Shown one piece after another: positions 26,576 through 34,795 of a stretch of 64,000 bases of DNA. The translations under genes were made by a program, and so were the position numbers. Each line of letters starts with the position of its first letter. Position 1 is the first letter of the stretch. This stretch comes from Rhodococcus sp. Leaf278 (GTDB lineage Bacteria > Actinomycetota > Actinomycetes > Mycobacteriales > Mycobacteriaceae): the NCBI RefSeq assembly GCF_001426085.1, contig NZ_LMRR01000001.1:125539-189538 (forward strand), in the 5' to 3' direction. The notes under the pieces are model-generated. The model saw only the letters and a program-made list of their open reading frames with translations. It had not been told where the DNA came from and ran no database searches.

Positions 26576-27261
26576 CCAACGTTCTGATCGTGGAAGACGA
26601 AGAGTCGTTGGCCGATCCACTGGCCTTCCTGCTCCGCAAAGAAGGGTTCGACGCCACCGTCGTCGGCGACGGACCATCGGCCCTGGCCGAATTCGACCGC
26701 GCCGGAGCGGACATCGTGCTGCTCGATCTCATGCTCCCCGGGATGAGCGGCACCGATGTGTGCAAGCAATTGCGTTCGCGCTCAGGCGTTCCCGTCATCA
26801 TGGTGACCGCACGCGACAGCGAGATCGACAAGGTGGTCGGGCTCGAACTGGGAGCGGACGACTATGTCACCAAGCCGTACTCGGCACGCGAGCTCATCGC
26901 GCGTATTCGCGCCGTTCTCCGCCGCGGCAGTGACGCCGAGGTCGACGGCGGAGTCGACACCGGAGTGCTCGAAGCCGGCCCGGTGCGAATGGACGTCGAA
27001 CGACATGTGGTGATGGTGGGATCCGAGCAGATCACGTTGCCGCTCAAGGAATTCGACCTGCTCGAGTACCTACTGCGTAACTCGGGTCGAGTGCTCACCC
27101 GCGGACAGTTGATCGACCGGGTGTGGGGAGCCGACTACGTGGGTGACACCAAGACGCTGGACGTGCACGTGAAGCGACTGCGCTCGAAGATCGAGGCAGA
27201 CCCGGCCAAGCCCGAGCATCTCGTCACCGTGCGGGGTCTGGGCTACAAGCTCGAGGGGTAG
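26572..27261 (+). CDS. regX3: response regulator RegX3 (OmpR/PhoB family)
   Basis: A 229-aa response regulator started at GTG 26572, coupled to senX3. The receiver domain has acidic residues VEDEESL, phosphoacceptor Asp in [10 protein letters not shown], Thr in VTAR and Lys in [15 protein letters not shown]. The C-terminal winged helix is PhoB-type, with [15 protein letters not shown] and [14 protein letters not shown]. In mycobacteria it activates phosphate uptake and other genes at low phosphate. The upstream PHO-box-like sequence suggests autoregulation. Confidence 0.95.
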   Translation: MTNVLIVEDEESLADPLAFLLRKEGFDATVVGDGPSALAEFDRAGADIVLLDLMLPGMSGTDVCKQLRSRSGVPVIMVTARDSEIDKVVGLELGADDYVTKPYSARELIARIRAVLRRGSDAEVDGGVDTGVLEAGPVRMDVERHVVMVGSEQITLPLKEFDLLEYLLRNSGRVLTRGQLIDRVWGADYVGDTKTLDVHVKRLRSKIEADPAKPEHLVTVRGLGYKLEG

Positions 27262-27334
27262 AGCCTGCGGCATGTGAGCGGAAATTCGTAGTGGGCTACG
27301 AATTTCCGTGCACCTGCGGCGAAGCCGCTCTACC
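27257..27334. terminator. convergent terminator palindrome between regX3 and the Cys-rich gene
   Basis: An inner perfect 13-bp stem CGGAAATTCGTAG/CTACGAATTTCCG (27279-27291 and 27296-27308, loop TGGG) is enclosed by an outer pair GGTAGAGC/GCTCTACC (27257-27264 and 27327-27334). The outer arms contain the TAG stop codons of both converging genes. There is no long T run, so intrinsic termination may be weak. Confidence 0.65.
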
Positions 27335-28127
27335 GGCGCTGCGCCTCACGCGTGGCCGGATGGATCGCGATCAGACCCAGGCCACGGCGACGCTTGCACA
27401 GTGACGCCAATTCGTCGTAGGCCGCTTTGCCGAGCAGCTCGGTCAATTCCGGCTTGTAGGACTCGAACACCTGCTTCGCGCCGACGTGAGCGTCGGGGGA
27501 GCCGGAGCAGTACCAGTGCAGATCTAGGCCGCCCTCGCCCCAGCCGCGTCGGTCGTATTCGCCGATGGTGGTCTTGAGAATCTCCGAGCCGTCCGGCCGC
27601 GTCACCCAGTCCTGAGTGCGCCGGATCGGCAGCTGCCAGCAGACGTCCGGCTTGACCTCGAGCGGTTCGATGCCCTTGCGCAGCGCCATCGAATGGAGCG
27701 CGCAGCCGATCCCGCCCTCGAATCCGGGTCGGTTCTGGAAGATGCACGCACCCTTGTACCGGCGCGTTCGCAGTGACTGCTCGTCGTCGAGATCGTCGTA
27801 TTCGACGTATCCCTTCTTGCCCAGACCCTTGTCCATGAGCTGCCAGTCCTGCGGGGTGAGCAACTTCACCGACTCGTCGAGCTTGCGCTTGTCGTCCTCG
27901 TCGGACAGGAATGCCCCGTGCGAGCAGCATCCGTCGTCCGGCCTGCCCTCGACGGTTCCCTGGCATGCCGGAGTGCCGAAGACGCAGGTCCAGTTGGACA
28001 GGAGCCACGTCAGATCGGCGGCGATGAGGTGTTCCGAATTATCTGGATCGGGGAATTCGACCCACTCTCGCGGGAAATCCATCTCGACCTCTGCAGCGAA
28101 CGGTGGCTGCTCACGACCTGCTGTCAC
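27330..28127 (-). CDS. conserved cysteine-rich protein (probable Rv0495c counterpart)
   Basis: A 265-aa soluble protein conserved beside ppx in mycolata. No catalytic family is certain. It contains a spaced cysteine set: C in [13 protein letters not shown], a CC pair in [11 protein letters not shown] in [12 protein letters not shown] in [10 protein letters not shown] in PDVCWQLPI and C in HWYCSGSPD. That is enough for metal or Fe-S binding, and the pattern recalls YkgJ-type cysteine-cluster proteins. The GTG start at 28127 has a -10-like TAGCGT eight bases upstream. It is divergent from ppx with only 33 bp between the start codons. Confidence 0.75.
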   Translation of the reverse strand: MTAGREQPPFAAEVEMDFPREWVEFPDPDNSEHLIAADLTWLLSNWTCVFGTPACQGTVEGRPDDGCCSHGAFLSDEDDKRKLDESVKLLTPQDWQLMDKGLGKKGYVEYDDLDDEQSLRTRRYKGACIFQNRPGFEGGIGCALHSMALRKGIEPLEVKPDVCWQLPIRRTQDWVTRPDGSEILKTTIGEYDRRGWGEGGLDLHWYCSGSPDAHVGAKQVFESYKPELTELLGKAAYDELASLCKRRRGLGLIAIHPATREAQRR

Positions 28128-28135
28128 AAACGACG

Positions 28136-28154
28136 ACGCTAGACCCAGTACCGT
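28136..28154. promoter_or_regulatory. back-to-back -10 elements for two divergent leaderless genes
   Basis: Within the 33-bp gap, TACCGT (28149-28154) lies six bases before GTG 28161 (ppx, plus strand). TAGCGT read on the minus strand (28136-28141) lies eight bases before GTG 28127. The -35 regions must fall inside the opposite genes. Confidence 0.45.
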
Positions 28155-28160
28155 GGACCT

Positions 28161-29114
28161 GTGCGATTAGGGGTGCTCGACGTCGGTAGCAACACGGTGC
28201 ATCTGCTTGTCGTGGACGCCCACCGCGGCGCTCACCCCACCCCGATGAGTTCGAGCAAGGCGACGCTGCGCCTCTCCGAGAACACCGATGCGCACGGAAA
28301 TATCACCCCGGTGGGCGCGGATCGCCTCGTGAACGAGGTTCGTGAGTTCGCCGCCATCGCCGAACGGTCGGGTTGCAGTGAACTGATGGCATTCGCCACC
28401 TCCGCAGTGCGAGACGCCTACAACTCCGACGACGTACTGGCGCGAGTACTCGCCGAAACCGGCGTGACCCTGCAGACCCTCTCCGGCGTCGACGAAGCGC
28501 GGCTGACATTTCTCGCGGTTCGACGCTGGTACGGCTGGAGCGCCGGCCGCATCCTCGGACTCGACATCGGCGGCGGATCGCTAGAACTGGCCAGCGGAAG
28601 CGACGAGAATCCGGACGTCGCGTTCTCTCTGCAGCTCGGTGCCGGTCGCCTCACCCGCGATTGGCTCGACGAGGATCCACCGGGCAAGCGTCGTATCGCG
28701 GTTCTCCGTGACTGGCTGGACGCGGAATTGGCGACCCCAGCGAAGGAGCTGCTCGCAGCCGGCGACGCCGACCGGGCCGTGGGAACGTCGAAGACATTCC
28801 GTTCGTTGGCTCGCTTGACCGGTGCCGCGCCCTCCGCGGCCGGTCCGAGGGTGACGCGGACGCTCACCGCGAGCGGCTTGAGGCAACTCATAGCCTTCAT
28901 ATCGCGGATGACGGCCGCCGACCGTGCAGAATTGGAAGGCGTCAGCGCCGACAGGTCGCCACAACTGGTGGCCGGGGCATTGGTAGCGGAGGCGAGCATG
29001 CGGGCATTGTCGGTGGAGTCACTCGAGATCTGCCCGTGGGCGCTGAGGGAAGGTTTGATTTTGAGGAAGCTGGACACCGAAACCGACGGCGATCTGGTGG
29101 GGAGTTCGAGATGA
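28161..29114 (+). CDS. ppx: Ppx/GppA-family exopolyphosphatase
   Basis: A 317-aa ASKHA-fold phosphatase that removes phosphate from polyphosphate or ppGpp-type substrates. Phosphate loop 1 reads [14 protein letters not shown] at residues 4-17 and loop 2 [13 protein letters not shown] near residue 134. The length fits the short mycobacterial Ppx1 type, which lacks the C-terminal HD domain of long exopolyphosphatases. Proximity to senX3-regX3 fits phosphate metabolism. The stop overlaps the next start (ATGA). Confidence 0.9.
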   Translation: MRLGVLDVGSNTVHLLVVDAHRGAHPTPMSSSKATLRLSENTDAHGNITPVGADRLVNEVREFAAIAERSGCSELMAFATSAVRDAYNSDDVLARVLAETGVTLQTLSGVDEARLTFLAVRRWYGWSAGRILGLDIGGGSLELASGSDENPDVAFSLQLGAGRLTRDWLDEDPPGKRRIAVLRDWLDAELATPAKELLAAGDADRAVGTSKTFRSLARLTGAAPSAAGPRVTRTLTASGLRQLIAFISRMTAADRAELEGVSADRSPQLVAGALVAEASMRALSVESLEICPWALREGLILRKLDTETDGDLVGSSR

Positions 29115-30244
29115 GCGAGAACAATCCAGAAGACACCGGTCAGATCTCGGTTGCCGAGCTGTTGGCCCGAAACGGCCAGCAGACGAACCTGAGTTCGGGT
29201 GGTCGCCGTCGTCGAGGAGTCAAGGGCGGCATTTCCGTCGCCGAGCTCACCGGTGAAATCCCGGTCGTCCGTGACGAGCCGGGCAGCCGTATCGCCCCGG
29301 TTGTAGACGCGCCGCCCCCGGCCGCTCGCGTCGAGGCCGTCGACGACCGTGTGACGGACGACGACCGTGTGACACCCGACGACCGTGTGACACCCGACGC
29401 GCCCGCATCGCCGTCCTCGCGGCCCCAGCCGGCCAGGCCGAAGAGCGCTCGCCCGTCCGCGTTTCAACCGGCCGGTAAGCGCGAGAAGCAGCAGCCCGAG
29501 CCCGAACTGCTGTCCGGCTCCACCACGGTCGCCGGTGACCTCCTGAACCGGTCGCACGACGACACCGAGCGCGGTCAACGCCCGGCTGCACCCACCACGC
29601 CGAACAGGCAGCCGTACGGATCGACCGCAGCCGAACAGGGACGGAACCGCAAGCCCACTGGCTTCGCAGCGCCGCGCCAGGTCGAGGTGGCCGAGACCGA
29701 TACCGACGTCACCCCGCGAGCAGCGGTCCTCGACGCCGAGGACGTCGCCAAGACGGTGGTGTCTCCGCGTATTGCGCGCACCGACGATACGGAATCCGAC
29801 GCGACCGGCAAGGTCGTGTCCACCGACGCACCTGCGACATCCGCTGCCACCGAGGCCGTCGATCTCGTCGAGACGAATACAGGGCGCGACAAAGAGGACG
29901 ACACTGCTGCGGAACCGGAGGCCGACGCGAGCCCGGGGACCCGATCCGGCCGCCGTGCTTCGGCCGCCAAGGGCAAGGGCGGTGCCGTTCGGCAGTGGCT
30001 CGTGCTCGTCGGCCAGGCCGTGGTGGCCGTTGTTGTCGGCGCGCTGCTGTTCAAGGGCTTCGAGCAACTGTGGGACGTACTTCCGTGGGTCGCCCTGGTG
30101 CTGTCGGTGTTGGTGATCGTCGGTCTCGTCGCAGTGGTGAGAATTCTGCGACGCACCGACGACCTGATATCGATCGTGATCGCGATCGCCGTGGGTGTGT
30201 TCGTGACGCTCGGTCCGCTCGCCTTCCAGCTCAGTACCGGCTGA
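29111..30244 (+). CDS. Rv0497-like membrane protein with disordered cytoplasmic region
   Basis: A 377-aa protein coupled to ppx (ATGA). The first ~290 residues are charged and Pro/Ala-rich, with no globular domain visible. They open with TGQISVAELLARNG and repeat the element as GGISVAELTGEI, the hallmark short motif of this actinobacterial family. A hexapeptide repeat (DDRVTD, DDRVTP, DDRVTP) lies near residues 78-95. Three C-terminal membrane segments follow from about residue 297 (LVLVGQAVVAVVVGALLF and on). The function is unknown; in mycobacteria the same gene sits between ppx1 and the Rv0498 isomerase-like gene. Confidence 0.8.
   Translation: MSENNPEDTGQISVAELLARNGQQTNLSSGGRRRRGVKGGISVAELTGEIPVVRDEPGSRIAPVVDAPPPAARVEAVDDRVTDDDRVTPDDRVTPDAPASPSSRPQPARPKSARPSAFQPAGKREKQQPEPELLSGSTTVAGDLLNRSHDDTERGQRPAAPTTPNRQPYGSTAAEQGRNRKPTGFAAPRQVEVAETDTDVTPRAAVLDAEDVAKTVVSPRIARTDDTESDATGKVVSTDAPATSAATEAVDLVETNTGRDKEDDTAAEPEADASPGTRSGRRASAAKGKGGAVRQWLVLVGQAVVAVVVGALLFKGFEQLWDVLPWVALVLSVLVIVGLVAVVRILRRTDDLISIVIAIAVGVFVTLGPLAFQLSTG
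29342..29395 (+). repeat. 18-bp tandem repeat, three units, coding
   Basis: Three successive 18-bp units beginning GACGACCGTGTGAC encode DDRVTD, DDRVTP and DDRVTP. The last two units are identical, so the array is probably recent and length-variable. Confidence 0.85.
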
Positions 30245-30255
30245 GCTGACACCGA

Positions 30256-31098
30256 ATGGCACCGCAGCGAATACACGTAGGCCTGTCCACGGCCTCGGTG
30301 TACCCGCAGAACACCGAGGCGGCGTTTCGTTACGCAGCCGAACTCGGCTACGACGGCGTGGAGCTGATGGTGTGGGCCGAGTCGGTCAGCCAGGACGTCG
30401 ACGCGGTGGCCGCACTCTCGCGGGAATATTCGATCCCGGTGCAGGCCATTCACGCGCCGTGCCTGTTGATCTCGCAGCGGGTGTGGGGCTCGGATCCGAT
30501 CGCCAAACTGGCGCGATCGGTCGAGGTGGCCGAGAAACTGGGTTCGGCTACCGTCGTCGTGCATCCGCCGTTCCGCTGGCAACGTAAGTACAGCGAGGGC
30601 TTCGCCGATCAGGTAGCGGAACTGGAGGCGAACTCGCACGTGGTGGTCGCCGTCGAGAACATGTTTCCGATGCGTGCCGACAGACTCTTCGGACGCAAGG
30701 AGAAATCTGCGCAGCGACTGGAACGACGGGGTGGCCCGGGAGCAGCCCTGTCGGCGTTCTCCCCGTCGTACGACCCGACGGATGTCGGCCACGGTCACTA
30801 CACCCTCGACCTCTCGCACACGGCCACCGCAGGCTCCGACGCCCTCGAGATGCTCGATCGGATGGGCGATGGCCTCGCGCACCTGCATCTGGCCGACGGC
30901 CGAGGCGCGTCCGTCGACGAGCATCTGATCCCCGGGCACGGCAGTCAGCCGTGCGCGGAGGTGTGCACCGAACTCGTGCGCCGCGGCTTCGACGGTCAGG
31001 CAGTGATCGAGATCAACACGCAGAACGCGCGGACGGTCCCCGAGCGTTCCTCGATGCTCGGACAAGCACTGCAGTTCGCCCGCGCACACCTGTCCTGA
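30256..31098 (+). CDS. sugar phosphate isomerase/epimerase-like TIM-barrel protein
   Basis: A 280-aa protein of the xylose isomerase-like TIM barrel (AP endonuclease 2) family. Typical barrel segments are GLSTASVYPQNTEAAFRYAA, YDGVELMVW, a metal-site Glu in VVVAVENMFPM, histidines in LDLSHTATA and LHLADGRG, and VIEINTQN at the end. The reaction is unknown. It corresponds to the mycobacterial Rv0498 gene by position. It starts 11 bp after the membrane protein gene and is probably in the same operon from ppx. Confidence 0.82.
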   Translation: MAPQRIHVGLSTASVYPQNTEAAFRYAAELGYDGVELMVWAESVSQDVDAVAALSREYSIPVQAIHAPCLLISQRVWGSDPIAKLARSVEVAEKLGSATVVVHPPFRWQRKYSEGFADQVAELEANSHVVVAVENMFPMRADRLFGRKEKSAQRLERRGGPGAALSAFSPSYDPTDVGHGHYTLDLSHTATAGSDALEMLDRMGDGLAHLHLADGRGASVDEHLIPGHGSQPCAEVCTELVRRGFDGQAVIEINTQNARTVPERSSMLGQALQFARAHLS

Positions 31099-31107
31099 GG
31101 CCGCCGG

Positions 31108-31113
31108 TAAGTT
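31108..31113 (+). promoter_or_regulatory. -10 element of leaderless thioesterase promoter
   Basis: TAAGTT lies seven bases before ATG 31121, a leaderless TANNNT-N7-ATG arrangement. It supports ATG 31121 over the in-frame TTG at 31112, which lies inside the hexamer. Confidence 0.45.
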
Positions 31114-31120
31114 GTCGGGA

Positions 31121-31978
31121 ATGAGTTCTGCCAGCCCTTTCAAGGCCGCCACCACCCTGACCGCGCTCGACGTCACTGCCGACACTGCGTCGTTCGCCGG
31201 CGCGATCGACTCCACCTGGACCATCGGTCCCAAGGTGCATGGCGGGGCCATGCTCGCGGTGTGCGCCGCGGCAGCGCGTCAGCAGATCGTCCTGACCGAC
31301 CCGGAGCAGGCCGAGATCCAGCCGCTGGCGGTGAGCGTCAGCTACCTTGCCGCTCCAGATCCCGGCGAGGTCGCGCTCACGACGGTGGTGCGCAAGCGCG
31401 GCCGCCAGGTCTCCCATGTGGACGTCGAACTCACGCAGGCCGGACGCGTTGCCGTGCGGGCGGTGGTGACGCTCGGTCGACCGGATTCCGAGAACCCGCA
31501 CCACGAGACGCCGACGTCGCTGGCGCAGATGGCCGTGGAGCCTCCCGCAGAGACCCTCGCGGTGGCGGGCGATCACCCGATGGCCTCCATCGTGCACGTC
31601 GCCAAGGGCTGTGAGATGCGTATCGATGCGTCGTCGGCGTCCTTCCTGACCGGTCAGCAGGGCGAGGCGGAGATCAGATTGTGGGTGCGTCCCTTCGCGG
31701 GCGACGAGGCCGACGTCGACACGGCCGTGCTGTTCGCACTGATGGCCGGGGACATCTCCGCTCCGGTGACCATGAACCGCGGAATGTTCGGTTGGGCTCC
31801 GACCGTGCAGTTGACGACCTACCTTCGGCGCCGTCCGGCACCGGGGTGGCTGCGCGTGGCTGCGACCAGCACCGTCATCGGCAGCACGTGGTTCGAGGAG
31901 GACCACGTGATCCTCGACTCGACCGGTGCTGTCGTGGTGCAGAGCCGACAGTTGGCGATGGTGCCGCGCTCGAACTGA
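31121..31978 (+). CDS. acyl-CoA thioesterase family protein (double hotdog)
   Basis: A 285-aa protein with a TesB-like double hotdog layout. The N-terminal hotdog carries the conserved GPKVHGGAMLAV, equivalent to the hotdog helix-start motif. The second half carries NRGMFGWAPTVQLTTYLRR and ends in VVVQSRQLAMVPR, typical of the family. It should hydrolyse acyl-CoA, but the chain length is unknown. By position it matches mycobacterial Rv0499, just before proC. Confidence 0.82.
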   Translation: MSSASPFKAATTLTALDVTADTASFAGAIDSTWTIGPKVHGGAMLAVCAAAARQQIVLTDPEQAEIQPLAVSVSYLAAPDPGEVALTTVVRKRGRQVSHVDVELTQAGRVAVRAVVTLGRPDSENPHHETPTSLAQMAVEPPAETLAVAGDHPMASIVHVAKGCEMRIDASSASFLTGQQGEAEIRLWVRPFAGDEADVDTAVLFALMAGDISAPVTMNRGMFGWAPTVQLTTYLRRRPAPGWLRVAATSTVIGSTWFEEDHVILDSTGAVVVQSRQLAMVPRSN

Positions 31979-31996
31979 CATGGCAGGCTTGGCCGC

Positions 31997-32812
31997 ATGA
32001 CGAGAATTGCAGTGATCGGCGGCGGACGGATCGGCGAGGCGTTGATTGCGGGACTCCTCGAGTCCGGCCACGCAGTGCGCGATCTGGTGGTCGCCGAGAA
32101 ATCCGAGTCCCGCGCCAAGGAAATCGCGAAGGAATTCGGCGTACTGACCACCACCGTCGCCGATGCATCCGAGGGTGCCGACGTGATCGTGCTGGCGGTC
32201 AAGCCGGCCGACGTCGATACCGCGCTGACCGAAATCACGAAGATCGAGCTCGACGGCGATCGCGAACAACTGATTGTCTCGCTGGCCGCAGGCGTCCCCA
32301 CCACCAAATTCGAGCCCAAGCTCCCCGCCGGCTTCCCGGTCGTTCGGGTCATGCCCAATACCCCGATGCTCGTGGGGGAGGGCGTCAGCGTGTTGGCACC
32401 GGGCAAGTACGCCCGCGCCGAGCACCTCGAACTGGTCCGTTCCATCCTCTCGGCCGTCGGCAAGGTCGTCGTGGTCAAGGAACATCAGCTCGACGCCGTG
32501 ACGGCCGTATCCGGATCGGGTCCGGCCTATTTCTTCCTGGTCGCCGAGTCCATGATCGACGCGGGAGTGGGCCTGGGATTGCCGCGCGACGTGGCGTCGG
32601 CGCTCGTGATTCAGACGATGGTGGGGGCCGGGGCGATGCTGGATCGGTCCGACGAGAGCGCGAACGAACTCAGATACGCCGTGACCTCGCCGGGCGGTAC
32701 GACGGCCGCAGCAGTGCGAGAATTGGAACGAAATGGCCTCCGAGCAGCGTTTTTCGATGCTCTCGGTGCTGCCAACGCCCGATCGATTGAGATGGGCATC
32801 ACAGCGGATTGA
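31997..32812 (+). CDS. proC: pyrroline-5-carboxylate reductase
   Basis: A 271-aa NAD(P)H-dependent enzyme that makes proline from pyrroline-5-carboxylate. The dinucleotide-binding motif is IAVIGGGRIGEALIAGLL at residues 3-20. VRVMPNTPMLVGEG and the family signature AVSGSGPAYFFLVAE are present, and the C-terminal region has SPGGTTAAAVRELE. Length is typical. It follows the thioesterase by 18 bp. Confidence 0.95.
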   Translation: MTRIAVIGGGRIGEALIAGLLESGHAVRDLVVAEKSESRAKEIAKEFGVLTTTVADASEGADVIVLAVKPADVDTALTEITKIELDGDREQLIVSLAAGVPTTKFEPKLPAGFPVVRVMPNTPMLVGEGVSVLAPGKYARAEHLELVRSILSAVGKVVVVKEHQLDAVTAVSGSGPAYFFLVAESMIDAGVGLGLPRDVASALVIQTMVGAGAMLDRSDESANELRYAVTSPGGTTAAAVRELERNGLRAAFFDALGAANARSIEMGITAD

Positions 32813-32939
32813 AAAATCTTTTCCCCACTCCCGTCGCAGTAACCCCATCTGTCCCTATAGGCTCGGGGGCAGCACGTGCGTGTCTGTTCGGCAGGAGGGG
32901 AAGCCTGCCGCATGAGACGTGCCGGAGGTATGTGGATTG

Positions 32940-33176
32940 ATGGCGTCTATAAACAAGCCGTCCAAGGGTTCGTCCCCGGACGGTCAACCGGCTCTGGCCG
33001 GAACGCAGTTCCTCACTGTCGCTGAAGTGGCGACGTTGATGAGGGTTTCGAAAATGACCGTGTACCGGCTGGTACACGGCGGAGAATTGCCCGCTGTACG
33101 AGTGGGTCGGTCTTTTCGTGTGCACGCCAAGGCGGTGCACGACTATCTCGAGACCTCGTACTTCGACGCAGGCTAG
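32940..33176 (+). CDS. excisionase-like helix-turn-helix protein (BldC/MerR-like)
   Basis: A 78-aa DNA-binding protein. After an unstructured N-terminus of about 20 residues comes a single winged-helix domain, LTVAEVATLMRVSKMTVYRL, with the wing VRVGRSFRVHAKAVHDYL. This matches the small MerR-like/excisionase family, including Streptomyces BldC and mycobacterial Rv0500A. I use ATG 32940; a GTG seven codons upstream is possible. GGAGG lies 11 bases before this ATG, slightly far. It is not an excisionase of a local phage, as no integrase is present. Confidence 0.88.
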   Translation: MASINKPSKGSSPDGQPALAGTQFLTVAEVATLMRVSKMTVYRLVHGGELPAVRVGRSFRVHAKAVHDYLETSYFDAG

Positions 33177-33382
33177 TAGTGCACGCGGGGCCGGTTTCGT
33201 AAGTGCCGGTTCGGACCGGTAGGATTGGCGCTCGTCGTGCCAGCCAGCCGGTGTGCAGCCGTGGGCGAGTACGTGGCCCCAGCGCCAGCTCGGTAACCGC
33301 AGCTCTGTTGGGCTTGGTTGTCAGGTAGGCGTACGCAAACGGCGTGCGCGAAAACGCTAGAGAAGAACGTGAGGACACCCGC

Positions 33383-33484
33383 ATGGGTTCAGTGATCAAG
33401 AAGCGTCGCAAGCGCATGTCGAAGAAGAAGCACCGCAAGCTGCTTCGTCGTACCCGCGTGCAGCGCAGGAAACTCGGCAAGTAA
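33383..33484 (+). CDS. small ribosomal subunit protein bS22
   Basis: A 33-aa, extremely basic peptide (over half Lys/Arg) starting [19 protein letters not shown] and ending LGK. It matches the short actinobacterial protein seen in mycobacterial 30S/70S structures as bS22 (also described as AURKAIP1/COX24-domain). It is too short for routine gene callers. A GTGAGGA ribosome site lies upstream, and a strong hairpin follows. The 206-bp gap before it (33177-33382) contains a TAGGAT element but no other gene. Confidence 0.92.
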
Positions 33485-33504
33485 CTCTGCCGGCATAGCT
33501 TTCA

Positions 33505-33541
33505 CCAGGAGGCCCGTCACCATCGGTGGCGGGCCTCCTGG
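33505..33541 (+). terminator. hairpin terminator after bS22 gene
   Basis: CCAGGAGGCCCG (33505-33516) pairs with CGGGCCTCCTGG (33530-33541). An inner TCACC/GGTGG extends the stem to about 17 bp with a 3-base loop. No T run follows. Confidence 0.75.
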
Positions 33542-33628
33542 CGTTCGAACGTGGGCTTCGCTTCTTACCCTCGCGTCTGCCCATCGATCCAGTAGGCTTT
33601 GGGCCGGAGCCGATGTTGGGGGTGCGCA

Positions 33629-34795
33629 GTGAGTCCGAGCGATCGTGGTGTTGCCGCGCCCCGAGTAGTTCTGGTGACCGGGGCCAGTCGTTTTCTCGGT
33701 GGATACCTCGTCACCAGACTGGCCCAGAACCCTCAGATCGAGCGGGTGATCGCCGTCGATGCGCTGTCGCCGAGCAAGGATCTGCTCCGACGCATGGGCC
33801 GTGCCGAGTTCGTTCGTGCAGATATCCGAAACCCGTTGATCGGCAAAGTGATTCGAAATGCCGGGGTGGATACCGTCGTACATGCTTCCACCGTGGCCAA
33901 GCCCCCCAAATCCGGCGGCCGCGCCACGATGAAAGACCTCAACGTGATCGGCGCGATGCAGCTGTTCGCGGTGTGCCAGAAATCCCCGACGGTGGAGAAG
34001 GTGGTACTGCGGTCGTCGTCCTCGGTGTACGGCTGCAGCGCGAAGGATCCGGTGAAGTTCACCGAGGAGATGAGCGCCCGACGCCCACCGAGCGGTGCGT
34101 ACGCGCGGGACACCATCGACATCGAGGGCTACGTTCGCGGACTGGGCCGTCGACGACCGGACATCGCCGTGTCGATCCTCCGGATGGCACCGCTGATCGG
34201 CCCACGATTGAACGGCACCATCTCGCGGTACCTGACCTCGCCGCTGATCCCGAGCATCATCGGCCGCGATGCACGTATGCAGTTGTTGCACGAAGAAGAC
34301 GCCCTCGCCGCGCTCGAGCGCGCCACCATCGGTGGTCCGGCGGGCACGTTCAACATCGGTGCCGACGGCACGATCATGCTCTCGCAGGCCATCCGCCGGG
34401 CCGGACGCGTGCAGGTGCCGGTTCCGTTTCCACTGTTCAAGAGTGTCGGCCGCGCTCTCATGGGCGGCATGATGCGCGAATTCACCACCGAACAACTCGA
34501 CTACTTCCACTTCGGCTGTGGCCTCGACACCACTCGGATGCGTTCGGTCCTGGGCTTCGAGCCGCGGTGGACAACGGTTCAGGCATTCGACGACTTCGTC
34601 CGCGGCGCTGCATTGCGCCCGGTCATCAGAACCGAGTGGGTGGACGGCATCGAGAATCGACTGCTCTCGGCTGTCGATACCGGTGCGTCCACGGCGCGCG
34701 CGCTGGCATCGCTGCGTAGCTCGGACACAATGCTTACTTCGGACAGAATGCTGACGTCGGACAGAGTGCACGGTTCGGGAGGGACGGGTGAGTGA
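33629..34795 (+). CDS. NAD-dependent epimerase/dehydratase (Rv0501/GalE2-like)
   Basis: A 388-aa extended SDR protein. The NAD-binding motif VLVTGASRFLGGYLVTRL lies near residue 14. SSSSVYGCSAKD carries the catalytic Ser region, but the expected YxxxK reads as YARDTIDIEGY, without the lysine at the normal place, so activity is uncertain. I start at GTG 33629 with GGGGGT upstream. It overlaps the next gene by 8 bp. Near the C-terminus is a short repeated segment (SSDTMLTSDRMLTSDRVHGS). In mycobacteria this gene is called galE2; the substrate is not established. Confidence 0.82.
   Translation: MSPSDRGVAAPRVVLVTGASRFLGGYLVTRLAQNPQIERVIAVDALSPSKDLLRRMGRAEFVRADIRNPLIGKVIRNAGVDTVVHASTVAKPPKSGGRATMKDLNVIGAMQLFAVCQKSPTVEKVVLRSSSSVYGCSAKDPVKFTEEMSARRPPSGAYARDTIDIEGYVRGLGRRRPDIAVSILRMAPLIGPRLNGTISRYLTSPLIPSIIGRDARMQLLHEEDALAALERATIGGPAGTFNIGADGTIMLSQAIRRAGRVQVPVPFPLFKSVGRALMGGMMREFTTEQLDYFHFGCGLDTTRMRSVLGFEPRWTTVQAFDDFVRGAALRPVIRTEWVDGIENRLLSAVDTGASTARALASLRSSDTMLTSDRMLTSDRVHGSGGTGE

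Noticed and set aside
29575..31251. 558-codon minus-strand frame
   Set aside because: It is antisense to the Rv0497-like and isomerase-like genes; no motif or start context supports it.
32940..33176. Prophage excisionase
   Set aside because: The small HTH protein resembles excisionases, but it lies in conserved backbone order next to proC and bS22, with no integrase or att-like repeats.
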